From Trogon surrucura (Eukaryota > Chordata > Aves > Trogoniformes > Trogonidae), in NCBI GenBank assembly GCA_020746105.1, contig CM036629.1, forward strand, positions 9,130,001 to 9,194,000: DNA of 64,000 nucleotides, in the 5' to 3' direction. Both the position numbers and the translations under genes were made by a program. Every line of letters begins with the position of its first letter. The first letter of the stretch is position 1. The notes beneath the pieces were generated by a model. The model was not told where the DNA came from. It ran no database searches and was given only the letters and a program-made list of their open reading frames with translations. This document shows, piece by piece, positions 38,376 through 52,700 of this stretch.

Positions 38376-41300
38376 AAATTATGTACCTCCAAATTTATAC
38401 AAATGCCTGCCTTTGACATCAGTGGGCACCACCCAGGTTTCACCTTCAGGATTCAGATAATCAGCTCTCATTCCTACCAGCTTCCCTCAAGACCAGTATG
38501 GAAATAAGTATGTGTCTGCCAGGGATCAAATGCTTTTGGAGACAAAAGTAGGTACTGAAAACATTACAGGATACTATCATCTCCCCATGATACTTTTACA
38601 CAAAGCGCTCTGTTCCTCTTTTGGCCTGACATAGTTTCAGCCTGACAGAATCCAGCAGGCCTGCTTGTTTTAAACAAGAGCACATCCTATTATTTTTTTT
38701 GAGAAATGAAGTGTAAAATTAATGCTTATTATTTTAAGCTCAGGAAAAAAAATAAGGGGGCAAGAAACCCAAGACTCTCGTTTGCTGTGCATTGCTTGTT
38801 TAGTCCTATAATCAGCTGATCCACACACACATACACTTACAGAGAAATGGGTTAAGACCTAACATGACAAGCTGTAAAAATCTGCATTTTATTTTACAAA
38901 TGAGAGGGGCTGCATAATTCACTTGAGTTATATGGGTCTCTCATAGATGCTTCTCATCTTCTAAAAAAAAAAGAAAGGGGAATAAAGATGAGGGAAATGA
39001 TTGTATGTTTTCTCTTGCTAACACCCAGTGCCACACGTCTGACGGGAGCATTGGCTGTCGCGCTGCATTGTCAAAAAGCCGCCTTGCATGTACCTATATG
39101 ATCTTGTATAATTCAAGGAAGTTATTCTCCAAAGGTGACTGAGTATCCCTATACATGCACCGTGTTTCTGTGTAAAATAATGTGCTGTAAAATGCCATGG
39201 AGAAGAGAGTGATTATAGCAGCAATTCTATCTATATCTTTGGGCATTTTCATATTTTGAATACACACGCATGAAAAGAGAAACGTTTGTCATGCTAACCA
39301 TGGTACTTTTTTCCTCCTTTTTTCTTCCTGGATGGTTTTATAGACACAAGAAATACATAATGGACTCCTGTGGGAGTGGAATAAAAACCCCCACCGGTGA
39401 GGAGAAGGCCTTATAATTCAGAAGTGGATTTGCAAATCAAAAGGTCTTGCCTCGAGTGGGATAAATTTCCAGATCTGCAGGAACCCATTATGTTTTATTA
39501 TTTTTCATTCGAGTTTTAGTTTGTTTGTTATGGGTTTAACTATTTAAAATACTGCAGGGATCAGCCGAGAAAATACACAATCTCTGTTACCTAATTAAAC
39601 ATACCAAGCTGGTAAGAATATACTTCAATTGAAATGCTGATCATTGTTGTTCTTTCTTAATTTTACTGAAATTATAGGTATTTAGGCTGCAAAAGGAGCA
39701 GTTGTCTAATCAGCAGTATTTGTCTGTCTGTATTTATGAACACATGCTCACACAGGACCATAGACTGCACATGAATCACTGTTTTCCAAATACCCAGTAT
39801 GTGGAAGGTGGAAAATTAATGTTGAACATGATTGCTCTGATTTACTCATAGAAGAAATGCATTCCATTCCCTCCAGTACCTGCTTTGTCCTCTCCAGGTT
39901 TATTGCATCGTTTGGTGGCTCTACAGAGCCGTGTAGCTGGGCATGCTCAGGATGCTCAGCACAAGGCACGTATCCCTTCCCCGTCTTCCCTCCAGAGCAG
40001 ATTGCAAAGATCACACAAAGCCAAAACGAAGGCAAGGGTCTGATGCGAGAAGCCAACCTGACACTACAATGAGGGGAGAGAGTCAGGATTTGACACCCCC
40101 CTGTCAGAGGGCAGGGTGCCCGTCTGTGGTGGCTGCCCAGTTGCAGAGAGTTGCAAACCTCCTTGAAGTATCCCAGTGCCTGGTTGTGGCTGCCCAGGGG
40201 GGTTGTGGAGCTGCTTCCATGGAACCACCAGCCCTTTCATCTTTCTGTTCTGGACTCCTTGCTCCCATTCCTTTCCTCTTTTTACCTTCTCCCAACCCAC
40301 CTGTTTACTTCTCCCTTCCCTGCCCCAATCTGGTGCCATTGATGCCCGGCTCTCGCGTCCCACCGCTGCGGGGCAGGGCAGGGCAGAGCACCCATCACCA
40401 CGCCCATCACCATCACCCATCACCATGGCAGAGCCCACCCAGCCTCCGGTCAGCCCTGGCAGCTCACCCCCGGCATGTGCTGCTGCACAAGGTGCTGCAG
40501 GAAAATGTTTTTTGAAGTTACTGTTATTCTTCACACCACAAGGCCTGCGTGCTCTTGGCATTGCCTTGAGCTGCAAATGTGCCAAGGTGCAAACGTGCGA
40601 AAGGCGTCCTGCGCCCAGCGTCCCACACGCGGAGCCCCGCTCTTTGCCTGCGCTGGCACCTGACTCCAGCCTTGTAAAAGGGCTTTGGGATCCTGAGCCT
40701 ACCAAAGGCCTTATAGAAAATAACAATTTCCCCATTTAGCCCCTTTAAAGATACAAAAAGCTAATTTAAAGCAATTGTAAATAAAGACCATGCTTCTGAA
40801 GGCTTGAATTATTCACAAGATCCAAATGCATTTGGCAAGAGATTAGTTCACGGTGTAATGTAGTCATTCTGTAGCTATCTTGGACTAAAAATTGAAGTCA
40901 GTGATATTTGAAGGTATAAAAATAAAGCCGAGTATCGAAACACAGAATTTAGTTTTTAAAACAGGTTTTCATGAGATGTTCATGTGCTGCCACAGTGAAG
41001 GAAGGGCACATTTTCAGGAATTGGTGTTTTCTGATATCTATAAACTGGACGTTATGTTGTCTAAATGTCTAAACTCCCTTCAAGTAAACCAGAGGATTAT
41101 TTGATTTTAGGTGTGACAATTGCTTTAGTATTGCTTTAGTACCTCAACAAAAGGCTCAACTGGACCTAGAACTACAAAATTCAGTAAATAGAGAAATGTG
41201 CCATCTTACAGAGGTGGTAGGCTGGAAACAACCATAATAATTACTGTTATTTCCCTATGAGTTCAGCTGGAACATAGGGGCACTGAAAATGGGCCCTGTG

Positions 41301-41699
41301 TATTCAATGCTTAAGATATATGACATGGAAATGACACTTTCAAATGGCGTTTAAATACCTTCAGGTTCTGTCTTCACCTTGGAAAAAGCCAACAGATACA
41401 AAATTAAGGCTGACACTCTGCTCTGGGCTCCTGCTATTCTCTGATGGTTTCTTCCTCTCCTGTGTGTTTGTAGTGTAGTCTGAGGTGAAGATGGCATTTC
41501 AGCCTGCTTTCAGTGTTGTTGGTTGAATTCCCACTGTTAGATTAATTTTAAATGCAGTTTGACTATTTAATAATCTATACCCAGAGCAGGGATGCTCTCC
41601 CTTTGTGGAGGGATGCGAGGTGGAGCGGTGCAGTGCTGTCCCGAGCCTGGGAGCGGGCACGGGAGTTCCTCACTTGAAAATCGGTGCCCCTCCACGTGA

Positions 41700-42050
<351 letters not shown>

Positions 42051-42244
42051 TGATCCAGAAATGACACTCGGGGGATTTGTAAAATACTGTATTCCTTTCC
42101 CTGGGAAGAAGAAATACTGTGCTTAGAAATGTTCAAAATATTGTCTGTCTGAAACTGAGGCTGGCTCTGAAGAGCAGCACTGTGGCATTTGAAGCCGAGT
42201 GGCACTGCTACCTGCAGTGGGCTCTGCATCGCCGCCCACAGTCC

Positions 42245-42899
42245 ACAGAATCACAAAATGTCCAGGGTTGGAAGGGATACTCAAAAGATCCTCTAGTCCA
42301 ACCCCCCTGCCAGAGCAGGATCACCTAGAGTAAGTCACCCAGGAACACATCCAGGTGGGTTTTGAATGTCTCCGGAGAAGGAGACTCCACAACCTCCCTG
42401 GGCAGCCTGTTCAGTGCTCGGTCACCCTCACAGGGAAAACAGTTTTCCTAATGTTTTTGTGAAACCTTCTATGCTCCAGCTTGCACCCATTGCCCCTTGT
42501 CCTGTCATTGGACACCACTGAGAAGAGCCTGGCTCTGTCCTCCTGACACTCCCCCTTGACATATTTATAAACATTCATGAGGTCACCCCTCAGCCTCCTC
42601 TTCTCCAAGCTAAAGAGCCCCAGCTCCTTCAGCCTTTCCTCACCAGGGAGATGTTCCACTCCCTCCATCATCCCTGTGGCTGCGCTGGACTCTCTCCAGC
42701 AGTTCCCTGTCTCTCTTGAGCTGAGGGGCCCAGAACTGGACACAATATCCCAGATGTGGCCTCCCCAGGGCAGAGCAGAGGGACAGGAGGGCCTCTCTCG
42801 ACCTACCAGCCACCCCCTTCTAACACACCCCAGGATGCCATTGGCCTTCTTGGCCACGAGGGCACACTGCTGGCTCATGGCCATCCTGCTGCCCACCAG
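42245..42899 (-). mobile_element. CR1 LINE fragment, 5'-truncated, minus strand
   Basis: Read on the minus strand this is the 3' portion of a chicken-repeat-1 retrotransposon. A frame of 161 codons (42411-42896) retains the C-terminal end of the reverse-transcriptase polyprotein (for example [15 protein letters not shown] and [16 protein letters not shown]). It is followed by the 3' untranslated part, with the GGTTGGACTAGAGGATC-type block and the terminus at GATTCTGTGG (42245). The element is 5'-truncated at 42899, directly where a GTTAGAA-type array starts. It is a dead copy lying antisense in the intron between the two zinc-finger exons. Confidence 0.93.
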
Positions 42900-42900
42900 A

Positions 42901-43382
42901 ACAGAAGTTAAAAGTTAGAAATTAGAAGTTGTTAGAAATTAGAAATTGTGAGAAGTTAGTTGTTAGAAGATAGAAGTTGTTAGAATTTAAAAGTTAGAAG
43001 TGAGAAGTTAAATTTAGAAGTTCGAGGTTGTTATAAGTTCGGGGTTGTTACAAGTTAGAAGTTAGAATTTAAAAGTTTGAAGTTAATTACAAGTTAGAAG
43101 TTGTTTGAAATTAGACATTGTAGAAATTAGAAGTTGTTAAAAGGTAGCAGTTGTTAGAAGTTAGAATAAGAAGTTAGAATTTGTGAGAAGTTAGAAGTAG
43201 TTAGAACTTAAAATTTAGAAGTTGTGAGAGGTTAGAACTTAGAAGTTGTTAGAAATTGTTCAAACTTAGTAGAGGTTACAAGAGGTTAGAAGTTGGAATT
43301 TAGAACTTGTTCGAAGTTGTTCAAAGTGAGAAGTTGTGAGATGTTAGAGGTTAGAACTTGTTAGAAGTTGTTAAAAGGTAGC
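42901..43382 (+). repeat. Degenerate GTTAGAA / AGAAGTTGTT tandem repeat, almost free of cytosine
   Basis: For about 480 bases the plus strand is a shifting series of TTAGAAGTTGTTAGAAATT-like units of roughly 7 to 10 bases, built almost only of A, G and T. C appears only sporadically (for example near 43022 and 43039). The unit is irregular, as in an old minisatellite or cryptically simple sequence. It abuts the 5' truncation of the CR1 copy and ends at about GGTAGCTCGTAG. I do not recognise it as a named satellite. Confidence 0.85.
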
Positions 43383-44674
<1,292 letters not shown>

Positions 44675-45949
44675 TAAAAGCTTAAAGCTGTTGATTTCTC
44701 TGCGCAACTGTCACCCTTGTGCAGCATCTAGAAAAGGTGTGTACCCGTGATATGGTCTCTTCTGCCCTGGAACAGTCTCTCGGTCTCCTCTTGCCTCCCT
44801 GGGTGCTATCAGGAGAGACGGGTCTCTGAGCATGGCTGGAATAAATAAATAAGACAAGACAGATATCATGATTCTTTATGAGTATTTCTCTTGACAGCAG
44901 TGTTGCTACATCCTGACATGTCTACGTCAAACACCTTGTAAATAATTTCTTTTTCTCCATTAATAATTTAGGGACTGATTAACATACAAAGACTAAGCAA
45001 ATGGTAGCTGCCCCCTCCCTTCCTCACTGTTAAGTCGGAACTAAAGGAATTTTCCCTATCGAGGTGTGGGAGCAAAGTGTGGGTGCAGCTCAACGCCATG
45101 CTTAATTAGAGGCTCCACCAAGGCACTAGCACACTAAGAAGCTGTGGGTTGAGTAAACCAGGCGTTACATGCCAGTTTCCCTGGCAGCACAGGGAGCCAC
45201 AGCCACGGCAATGTTAGCCTTCGCAAAGCCAGTGCTTGGCCCGCGCCCGCTGCCGGGTGCAGCAGCCCTTTCGGAGGGACCAGACCCTGACCTGGGCATG
45301 CTGCTGCAGCAGCTTTCGGGGCCCTGGCCCCAGGGGCTGCCTCGGAGCCCTGCTGGGGTTTAAATCTGATACCTCTGGTGCTAAAACCACATAGATGCTG
45401 AAACCTCCGTGGCGTGTGTGCCCGACACCTCCTGGGGAACAGCCCCAGAGCTCGCAGGGAGGTGCCTGCCCTGGCACGCTGCCTGGCTAGCACGGTCCCC
45501 CAGTACGGCTGCCATCCCCTGGCAAACGCGGTCTTTTTATGGAATGGTACTGTATGCGTCATTTAAATCTGTTAGCTTTATAAACCATGATTTACTTAAA
45601 CTTTGGAGGGTTTTTATTTATCTTGCTGAATTCCCAAGCTGCTGCCTCTTGTGTCGTGCTGTCATGCTGTGGAAGGACGGTTGATCTTTTCACTTTGTTG
45701 ATTTTATTTTATTTTTCTCTCCCGGGGGAATCTCTTCTTTCCCTTGTTCTAGCAACCTGATTTGCATAAGTGTACAAAAGTTTTAACTATACCTTGTTAA
45801 TATTTTAATAAAGTCAGCAGATTTTGGGGTTTGCGCGCTCTTACTATGAACGTTTTATGAAGGCAACAGTAGCTTGCAAAACTGGCTCTGAATTTTCCTC
45901 CCGTTTTTCCTTTAAAGTGGCATTTGGTCACCAAGCCAGCACAATTAAA

Positions 45950-46230
45950 ACGGGCGCACTGGCTTCCTAGGTCACTGCATTAACCTTTAAAATCGAGTGG
46001 TCAAATGAAGAGAACCTCATTAAATTATAGTCTTAACAATAGCCCATTTTATTGCAATTAACCACTTTAATTACATAGTTTTTTCAATTCTGAAGTGTTG
46101 TGCATTTCAAAATTGCTGCAAATAGCAGCTGTAATCAGATAAATTATGATTGTAATTTTGCAGGTTTTACGCATGATTTGTGTGCACTTCAAATTTTTGT
46201 GGTTATAGTAATTACACAAGTAGTTTTGAG
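45950..46230. promoter_or_regulatory. Candidate conserved non-coding element downstream of exon B
   Basis: The dense AT-rich block contains TAATTAC/ATTTAATTACAT/TAATCAGATAAATTATGATTGTAATTTTG motifs (split here into short cores: TTAATTACA, TAATCAG, GTAATTACAC), CpG-poor and without coding frames. The pattern is typical of homeodomain-bound enhancers. It lies 1.3 kb after exon B. Confidence 0.35.
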
Positions 46231-49200
46231 TGGTGTTGGCTGAATGAAAATTCAACACTTAGCTGCCCAATTTTAGTCTTTATTTCAGCAGTGACTCAGA
46301 AATGTGTGTTTAGTTGATGCTGGGGATTTTCCTAATCCAAATACCTGAGGCAAGGAGGACACAAATGCGTATATGAATCAGTTAGAAATGCACAAAACTT
46401 TTGAACCTGTCTGCCTTGGCATGGTTATCTCTTCAGTTTCTGATGTGTAAACTGCTTCCTCTAAATTCCTCAACTGCTCTGTGTATTTTTTGTAGAGTAA
46501 TGAAGATTTAGTGTTGTATTGGTGAATGATTTGTTCAGCTTTTAGTTAGGGTTAAAACTGCATAAACCTTTCAGTCTCTTAGCTGTGCAGTTGTTCTTAT
46601 GTGGGCAAATCACCATCCATCAAGGGGTTCTGCCTGATGAATTTGACTTTTCAGTTCTGATCTTGCTTTCCCCACTGGCATAAAATAACTAGTGTCAAAA
46701 TCTGAACTTGTGTTTTAATTCTCCGTACTTTTAAGTGAAACCACTGAAAATACTTTTTTAAAAAGTTGAACATTCAACTATTTTAAGAAGAAATTCAGAG
46801 TGCGGTGCTTACAGAAAAGCAAGAAAAACAAGGGCAGTGGGGAAAATGACAGGCAGCACAGGGAACAGGGAACTTTTGGAGACGTCACGGAGTGGCATGA
46901 ATTAGCCCTGCTGACTTGTGAACATCTCTTTAAACAGAGTAAACACCAGCTAAGCCTGGAAGCGCACGTGTGCCTTGCGTTACTACTGTAAACGTACTGT
47001 TAGTGGTTGGTGCAAATACTGTTTCAGCAGCATAGTTCTCTGGAAGCAGTCAAATCCTCTTCCCACCTCTGAACTAGTAGCTGTGTTTTAATGTAGGTTT
47101 ATGCTTTGTAGTTTGCACTGTCTGATGGAGCCATAAAACCAAGGCTTAAGAAAGCTCCAAGGAGCTGAGCTTATTTTATAAACAGTGAAAATTCTGGTGT
47201 GAATCTGGAGTGATGAGCCAGGTTACCTCGATGTTATTGCCAGAAGAAAACAGAATGTTATTTAACTGCTTACACTATCTCTTTGGAAACAAGGAAAGAA
47301 AACATGGTAAGGTTAAGTATGGAACACAAAGGAAACAGTAAGTGTGATAACCCCACGTACCCTTAGGGCAGAAGAGGAAAGACTGGCAGCTCCATGTTTT
47401 TCACATCCTCGGTTTGTAAGATTGGCAGCTACGAATGTGATGAAAATTGCCTGGAAAAAAGTAAACTCATAGCTAACGTGTAGACCACCAAGGCAATGGC
47501 ATTTTATTCCCCCTGCTGAAACACGCTTACTGGAAAAAGTCTAGAGGTGGGGGCTTGGGGGATCCCTCACGCGTGGGGCAGACGGAGCCCTTTCAAACAG
47601 AGCCCCGCTCCCGGCGCTGGGTCAGGCATGCCCGCTGCTCCAGGCAGCTGCAGCCACAGGGCAGTCAGACTGGGAGGTGAGGTAGCTCTTCGACAACTGA
47701 AATTTTGGTCTTTACTATTTAAAACGTAGCAGTGAGCCCTGCCAGCACCAAAGATGGGTCACAAATGGTGATACATAATGGATGCCAGGAGTTACATCTG
47801 TGATGTGATTCCTAGCAGGGAAAGATACCTTATCAGTGGCTTGCATTGAGAATTGTGTTAAGCAAATTGTGGCTGAGCAGTGATTTTCATAGGTACTCTT
47901 CTGCCACACTGCTTTTTCCAAGGAGCCATCACATAACCAATGAAGTATTTGTATTTAAAGGATTAATTCCTGTGGTTTGCTTGTGTACTGTTAATCATAC
48001 CATTTCCTCCTAAATGATTACAATTGATGAAAACTAAGGCAAGGGATATAATAAACAATGCGCAAATAATCCAGGTACCAAGGGAGTAGGGTACCTGCCA
48101 GGTCTTTCCTAGCACAGGTGTTCAGGAGTTTTATTGCCTGCTATGAATAAAGGGCTTTCTTTTCTGTTCAGATTTGGAGATATGTCAAACCACTAAATTA
48201 AGGGAACTTCACCGGAGGAATGCGCTGTTATTTTAAGTGCCCAGTTTCTTTAAACAAACGCATATCGAAAAGAGAGTGGCTCCTATGGCTCATTGGCTAA
48301 CACCGTGGTCTGTCTCCCTCCTCATTTTATTTTATATGAAAAGCTGGCAGTTTTCATATATCCATAAACAGGCACGAGCTTGCTGCACAGAAATTGCACT
48401 CATTATATTAATAATGATTTACCATGAACGTTCTCCAGGGGCTTGATTTGGTCCACATCAAAGTTCCTGGGATTCTTTCTGCTGATTACAGCAGATCAAA
48501 CCCTAAGCAGGTTTTCTTTTTTTAATTCTGCTTTTAATGTCAGCTCGGTGTTAGATGTGTCTCCTATAGTGGGCTGCATCCCGCCCAGGCAAGGGGGACA
48601 TGGCAGTGAACCACCATGCAGTCAGATGTGGCCCGGTGGGGAACATTGAGGTGCCATTCTGTACCCCTGGTGGCTTCCCAGGGAGTGGGGCCGTGAGGAG
48701 CAGCATCTCCAGCAGTTCGTGCCAGTGATCCTTGGGGTTGTCTGGGTACCACAGTGTCCCCTGAAGCACGTGGGGAAGACAAGAGCCTCTTGGCTTGTAC
48801 GTGACCCACCTGCACCCAGACTGGTCTGCAGGGCTGCACCTGAGGGCTCAGGTTACCACCGATGGTCAGAGCGCTGGAGAAAGACAATTTCAGACCTCTA
48901 CCCAGCTATTCCAAATCTTTTAGTCATTAATGTCTCTAGTTGCTACTTGAAAGATGGGCTTTACCTACTTTCTGGAGGCACAAGCAAGCTTACTGAAATA
49001 GGAGTAAGATTTTTCTTCTAAACATCCCTGTGTGCTCGTGACAGTCTGAAATATCTTAGTGCTTCGGGGCTCCAGTGTCCATAGTCAGTGAGAGAAAAGC
49101 AGATCTGTGGTGTTTTGATGAAGTTGCAGAAAATATTTTTCCCTGGGGGAGTGTGTGGATGGCAGGACAAATGGGACCTGAACTGTGGCTCTATCTCAAG

Positions 49201-49549
49201 GCAGTACTTTCACTTAATGTAACTTTTGCTGTATTTCAGAACTTATGTGTGACTTAGACATTAAACACCAGAAGCTTCTTGCTGAAAACAAACCACAAGC
49301 TCTTCCTATGTTCCATGTGGAACACCCACAAAATCATGTGTAGAATTAATTTTTCCACAAGTAAAATAGATTTTTATTTTAAAGGGAATTCATATCTTTG
49401 CATTTTGGTCATTGGTATGCTGTTAAAAATCTATTATCTATCTTTCCTTTTTTCTTTTTTTTTTTCCTTAATGATAGTCCCTTAAAATCCTCTAAATGAC
49501 CTAGTCGGTTATCCTAGCAGATTTGGCTAGCGTTTCTAAAAAAATGTTG

Positions 49550-49710
49550 CTGTGGTGCTTGGAGTATTGTTAAATTTTAATTATTAGTAGTTACAAAGCT
49601 AATAAATTACGAGAATACCAAAATCTATTCCAGCCATATTGCTGGGTTTCATTCAGACGCAGTCAGATAATTATAACTAACAATAATTAAAAATTAAAAG
49701 TGCTGTAGGC
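49550..49710. promoter_or_regulatory. Candidate conserved AT-rich element
   Basis: Repeated TAATTATTA, CTAATAAATTACG, GATAATTATAAC and CAATAATTAAA cores occur in a short span with a CAGACGCAGTCAG spacer. Enhancer-like texture only; simple AT-richness is the alternative. Confidence 0.25.
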
Positions 49711-52700
49711 ACATACCCATCATGTTGAGTCTGTCTGCCTGAACATTCTTTATGGACTGCAAAACCACAAGTTTTATCTCTGATAAAACAGAGAAGGCAA
49801 GAGGAAGAAAGAAGTCGCAGGAGGGCAGAGTTTTACCTCTTAGGTCTCTGGTTTTCGATACATATGTTTAAATTCAAGGGAGAAAGAATATATGGCTGTT
49901 CAAAAATTTTGGGTTAGTAGCAGGCTCAGTAAAGGACCAAAGCTAAGAAATGCCATCGCAGACTATGTGGGGCTGTCGCTGGGCTCTGCAGCAGCTGGGG
50001 TTGAGGTTCCGTGTGGGTGATGCTGGAGGTTTCCTGGACCTGACATCCAGCGAGGTTAATGCTCTAGGTAAGAGCAAGGGCTCTTCGTGCTCGCGCACCT
50101 CTGCGTGATTTTCTTCCCTAACTCAGGGTGAGGTGGTGTTCCCTGCATCTGTTGGAACAGCCCCGTACTCCAGACCACATTGGCTTTTTGTGGTGCTGCT
50201 TCTGTTGAAACCGAGGGTGGTGCAGAACCCTTGAGGTGCCCTGCGTTTGACATAGTGACAAGGTGTAGCATTTTTTTCATTTGGAAAGGTGATTCTGATC
50301 AATGGATTGCTGCATCTTTATCATCCCCGGAGTCTCTTCAGTGAGACGCAGAAAGATCTCTCAAGTCTGCAAAGACTCACTTGAGATGAAGCTTGGAAAT
50401 ATCTGGCGCTGGAGTCGAGCATCCCATAACAAAAAGCCTTCTTTTATTTCTCACGCCATTAACTCCGTTCTGTGGCTACCGTGGCTCACAAAGTGTACGC
50501 AACTTCACATTAACATGTGCAGAGAACCCAGCAGCGATGCAGAGTGGGGGGAAAAAAAGAAGGGAGCCAGGTGAAAGGCATCGTTTCAGTCATTAATGCA
50601 CTTAAGCGCACCCAAGTGTCAACATGTGTGATCAAGTGTAAGGAGGCATGTCGTTCCAATGTGGCAGCGCTGGCACACAGAAGGGGCTTCCTACAGCAGA
50701 GATGGCACTTGGATCCGCTGCTCAGGCTGCCCAGCTAAACCCGTCGTTGCCTGTCATCTATGCCCTAGGGCGAGGGTCCAACCAACTTTTGCGTGGGCAC
50801 CATGCCATCCCAACAGATGGGCAGGAGTGTAAGCCGCCAAGAGACAATGTATATGCATCAATTGTGTTTATTGAAAGCACAGTTCCTGGCTGGAAATGTC
50901 CAAATGTCTATTTATTCTGAGATAAGATGCCTTTAGTTAATGGATATGGAAATGCAGCCTAGCTTTAACCGAATTACTTTATATACATTGCAAACATAAT
51001 GCAGACACACGAATGGGAGATGTGCTGATTATGGAGGGCCCAGTCAAAGGTCTGTCATGACACAGAGTCCTTCCGAAAATTGACTTGGAAAAGTACTGGA
51101 CATCAAAGTGTGTAGGAGCTGCACATAACTATACAAATTGCTGGTGCAATATATAATGATGTGCAAGAAGCCAACCTTTTCAACTTTGAGTTTTTCCCCT
51201 GCACACAGATGTCTAATATCACCTCTCCTCTTAGGGATGGAAACCACTTTTACTTGTGTGGATAAATGAGGGTGATATGTTAATCCAGACTGAAACTAGA
51301 CTAGTTTACACATCTCCCTGAAGACATCTCTGTTCCATGTGACAGAAAGAGAGAAAAATCATATAATATGCTTTTATATTTGACAACATTGTTGCCCACC
51401 AAAAGGAGCAGTTTATGGAAGCATCCAGAGAGGAGTCTGTATGCACAGATTAAAGGGTGTTTCCTTCCCCTACTTGTTAGCTTCATTCAGTTAAAATCTG
51501 TTAGTGTTCTCGAAAGGTGTGCTTTAAAGATGTTCCTGAATATACAGTTTGGTATCTTTCGTAAAGATCCAGGTGTACTATATGTAAGTAAATAAATAAA
51601 GCAGGAATGTTTTACTTCCAGATACACTAATGCATTCCCATCCTCTCAGAAGCAGAGCACATGGGCTGTGTTAAACATCCATCCTTGACCAAAAGGAGGA
51701 AGCACAGGAGAAGAAATGAGAAATGGATTTTCTTTCAGAAAGACCAGATTGCACTCTCTGGTCTGGCAATAACAATTACTAATGACATTTAGAGAGAAAT
51801 TAAGGATGAGAAATGCAAGTTGGCATTTCAGCAGTGCCAGTCAGTAACATTGCATCAGAGCTCACAGGAGAGATGAGAAAAAGTTTAGGGATGGAAAATT
51901 AATTTTGTTATGTCAACAATTAACAAATACCTTTTCTTCATTCTATACCACACTATCACAAATTACCATTGTGATAGTATTTAGCAGCTCCTCAGGTGAA
52001 TGAAATAACACTTGAAATCCCTATTTCAAATGCACACATTTGTGTTTTGCTCTGTTTTATTGAACAATGAATGATAGAAAGAGGTTCAGACTGACAAGGG
52101 AGGAAGAAAATGAGCTCTTGGATGTGTGGTAGCAAGAATATTCTGTGTGGCTTCTCTCTGCAGATCTCTGTGGGGTGGGTTTTTTTGAATGAATTAAGCT
52201 TACTAGCACTTTTTCTGAGGTTGTTTTTCCCATTTTACAAATTTGGGAAGGTGAAGGTTGAACAGTATCCTCAGATCTATGCAGGAAAATTTTGGAGGAG
52301 CCACTCGTAAAGCCCTGGAAGCCTCAGACCTTCTATTCAGAAGTCTTTTGTATGTTCACAAGGTGAAATTCCTGTAGGAAGATGGTAAGAAGCCCCATTT
52401 CCTGCTGCTCAGTGTGGACCCACAGAGCACAGGGGCTGTGGGTCTGCGAGCGTGGCTGTGGGCACAGCCGGCTGTGTGGAGACGGTGTCCTCAGGGACAG
52501 CAGATCCAGGTACCACTGCTTGGCCCTACCAGCCTGGGGAGCACTTTCTGGAGCAGAATATAGTCCTTAAAGTAGAAAAGAACATTTGTGTAATATATAG
52601 GGAGATAAAAAATGTTTTGTTTTGTTTTCTGTCCAAAACTTCATGTCACAATTTTAGTTTGCTGCTGGGAAGAGATCTCTGATACAGCCCCTTTGATTTT

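Noticed and set aside
40064-40739. Long overlapping open frames on both strands (223 residues minus; 187 and 190 plus)
   Set aside because: The stretch is GC-rich and stop-poor, the frames overlap antisense, and none shows a domain, start context or splice sites. Short GGGCA and CCCATCACCATCA repeats explain part of it.
42577-42918. 113-residue plus-strand frame
   Set aside because: It is the antisense shadow of the minus-strand CR1 fragment.
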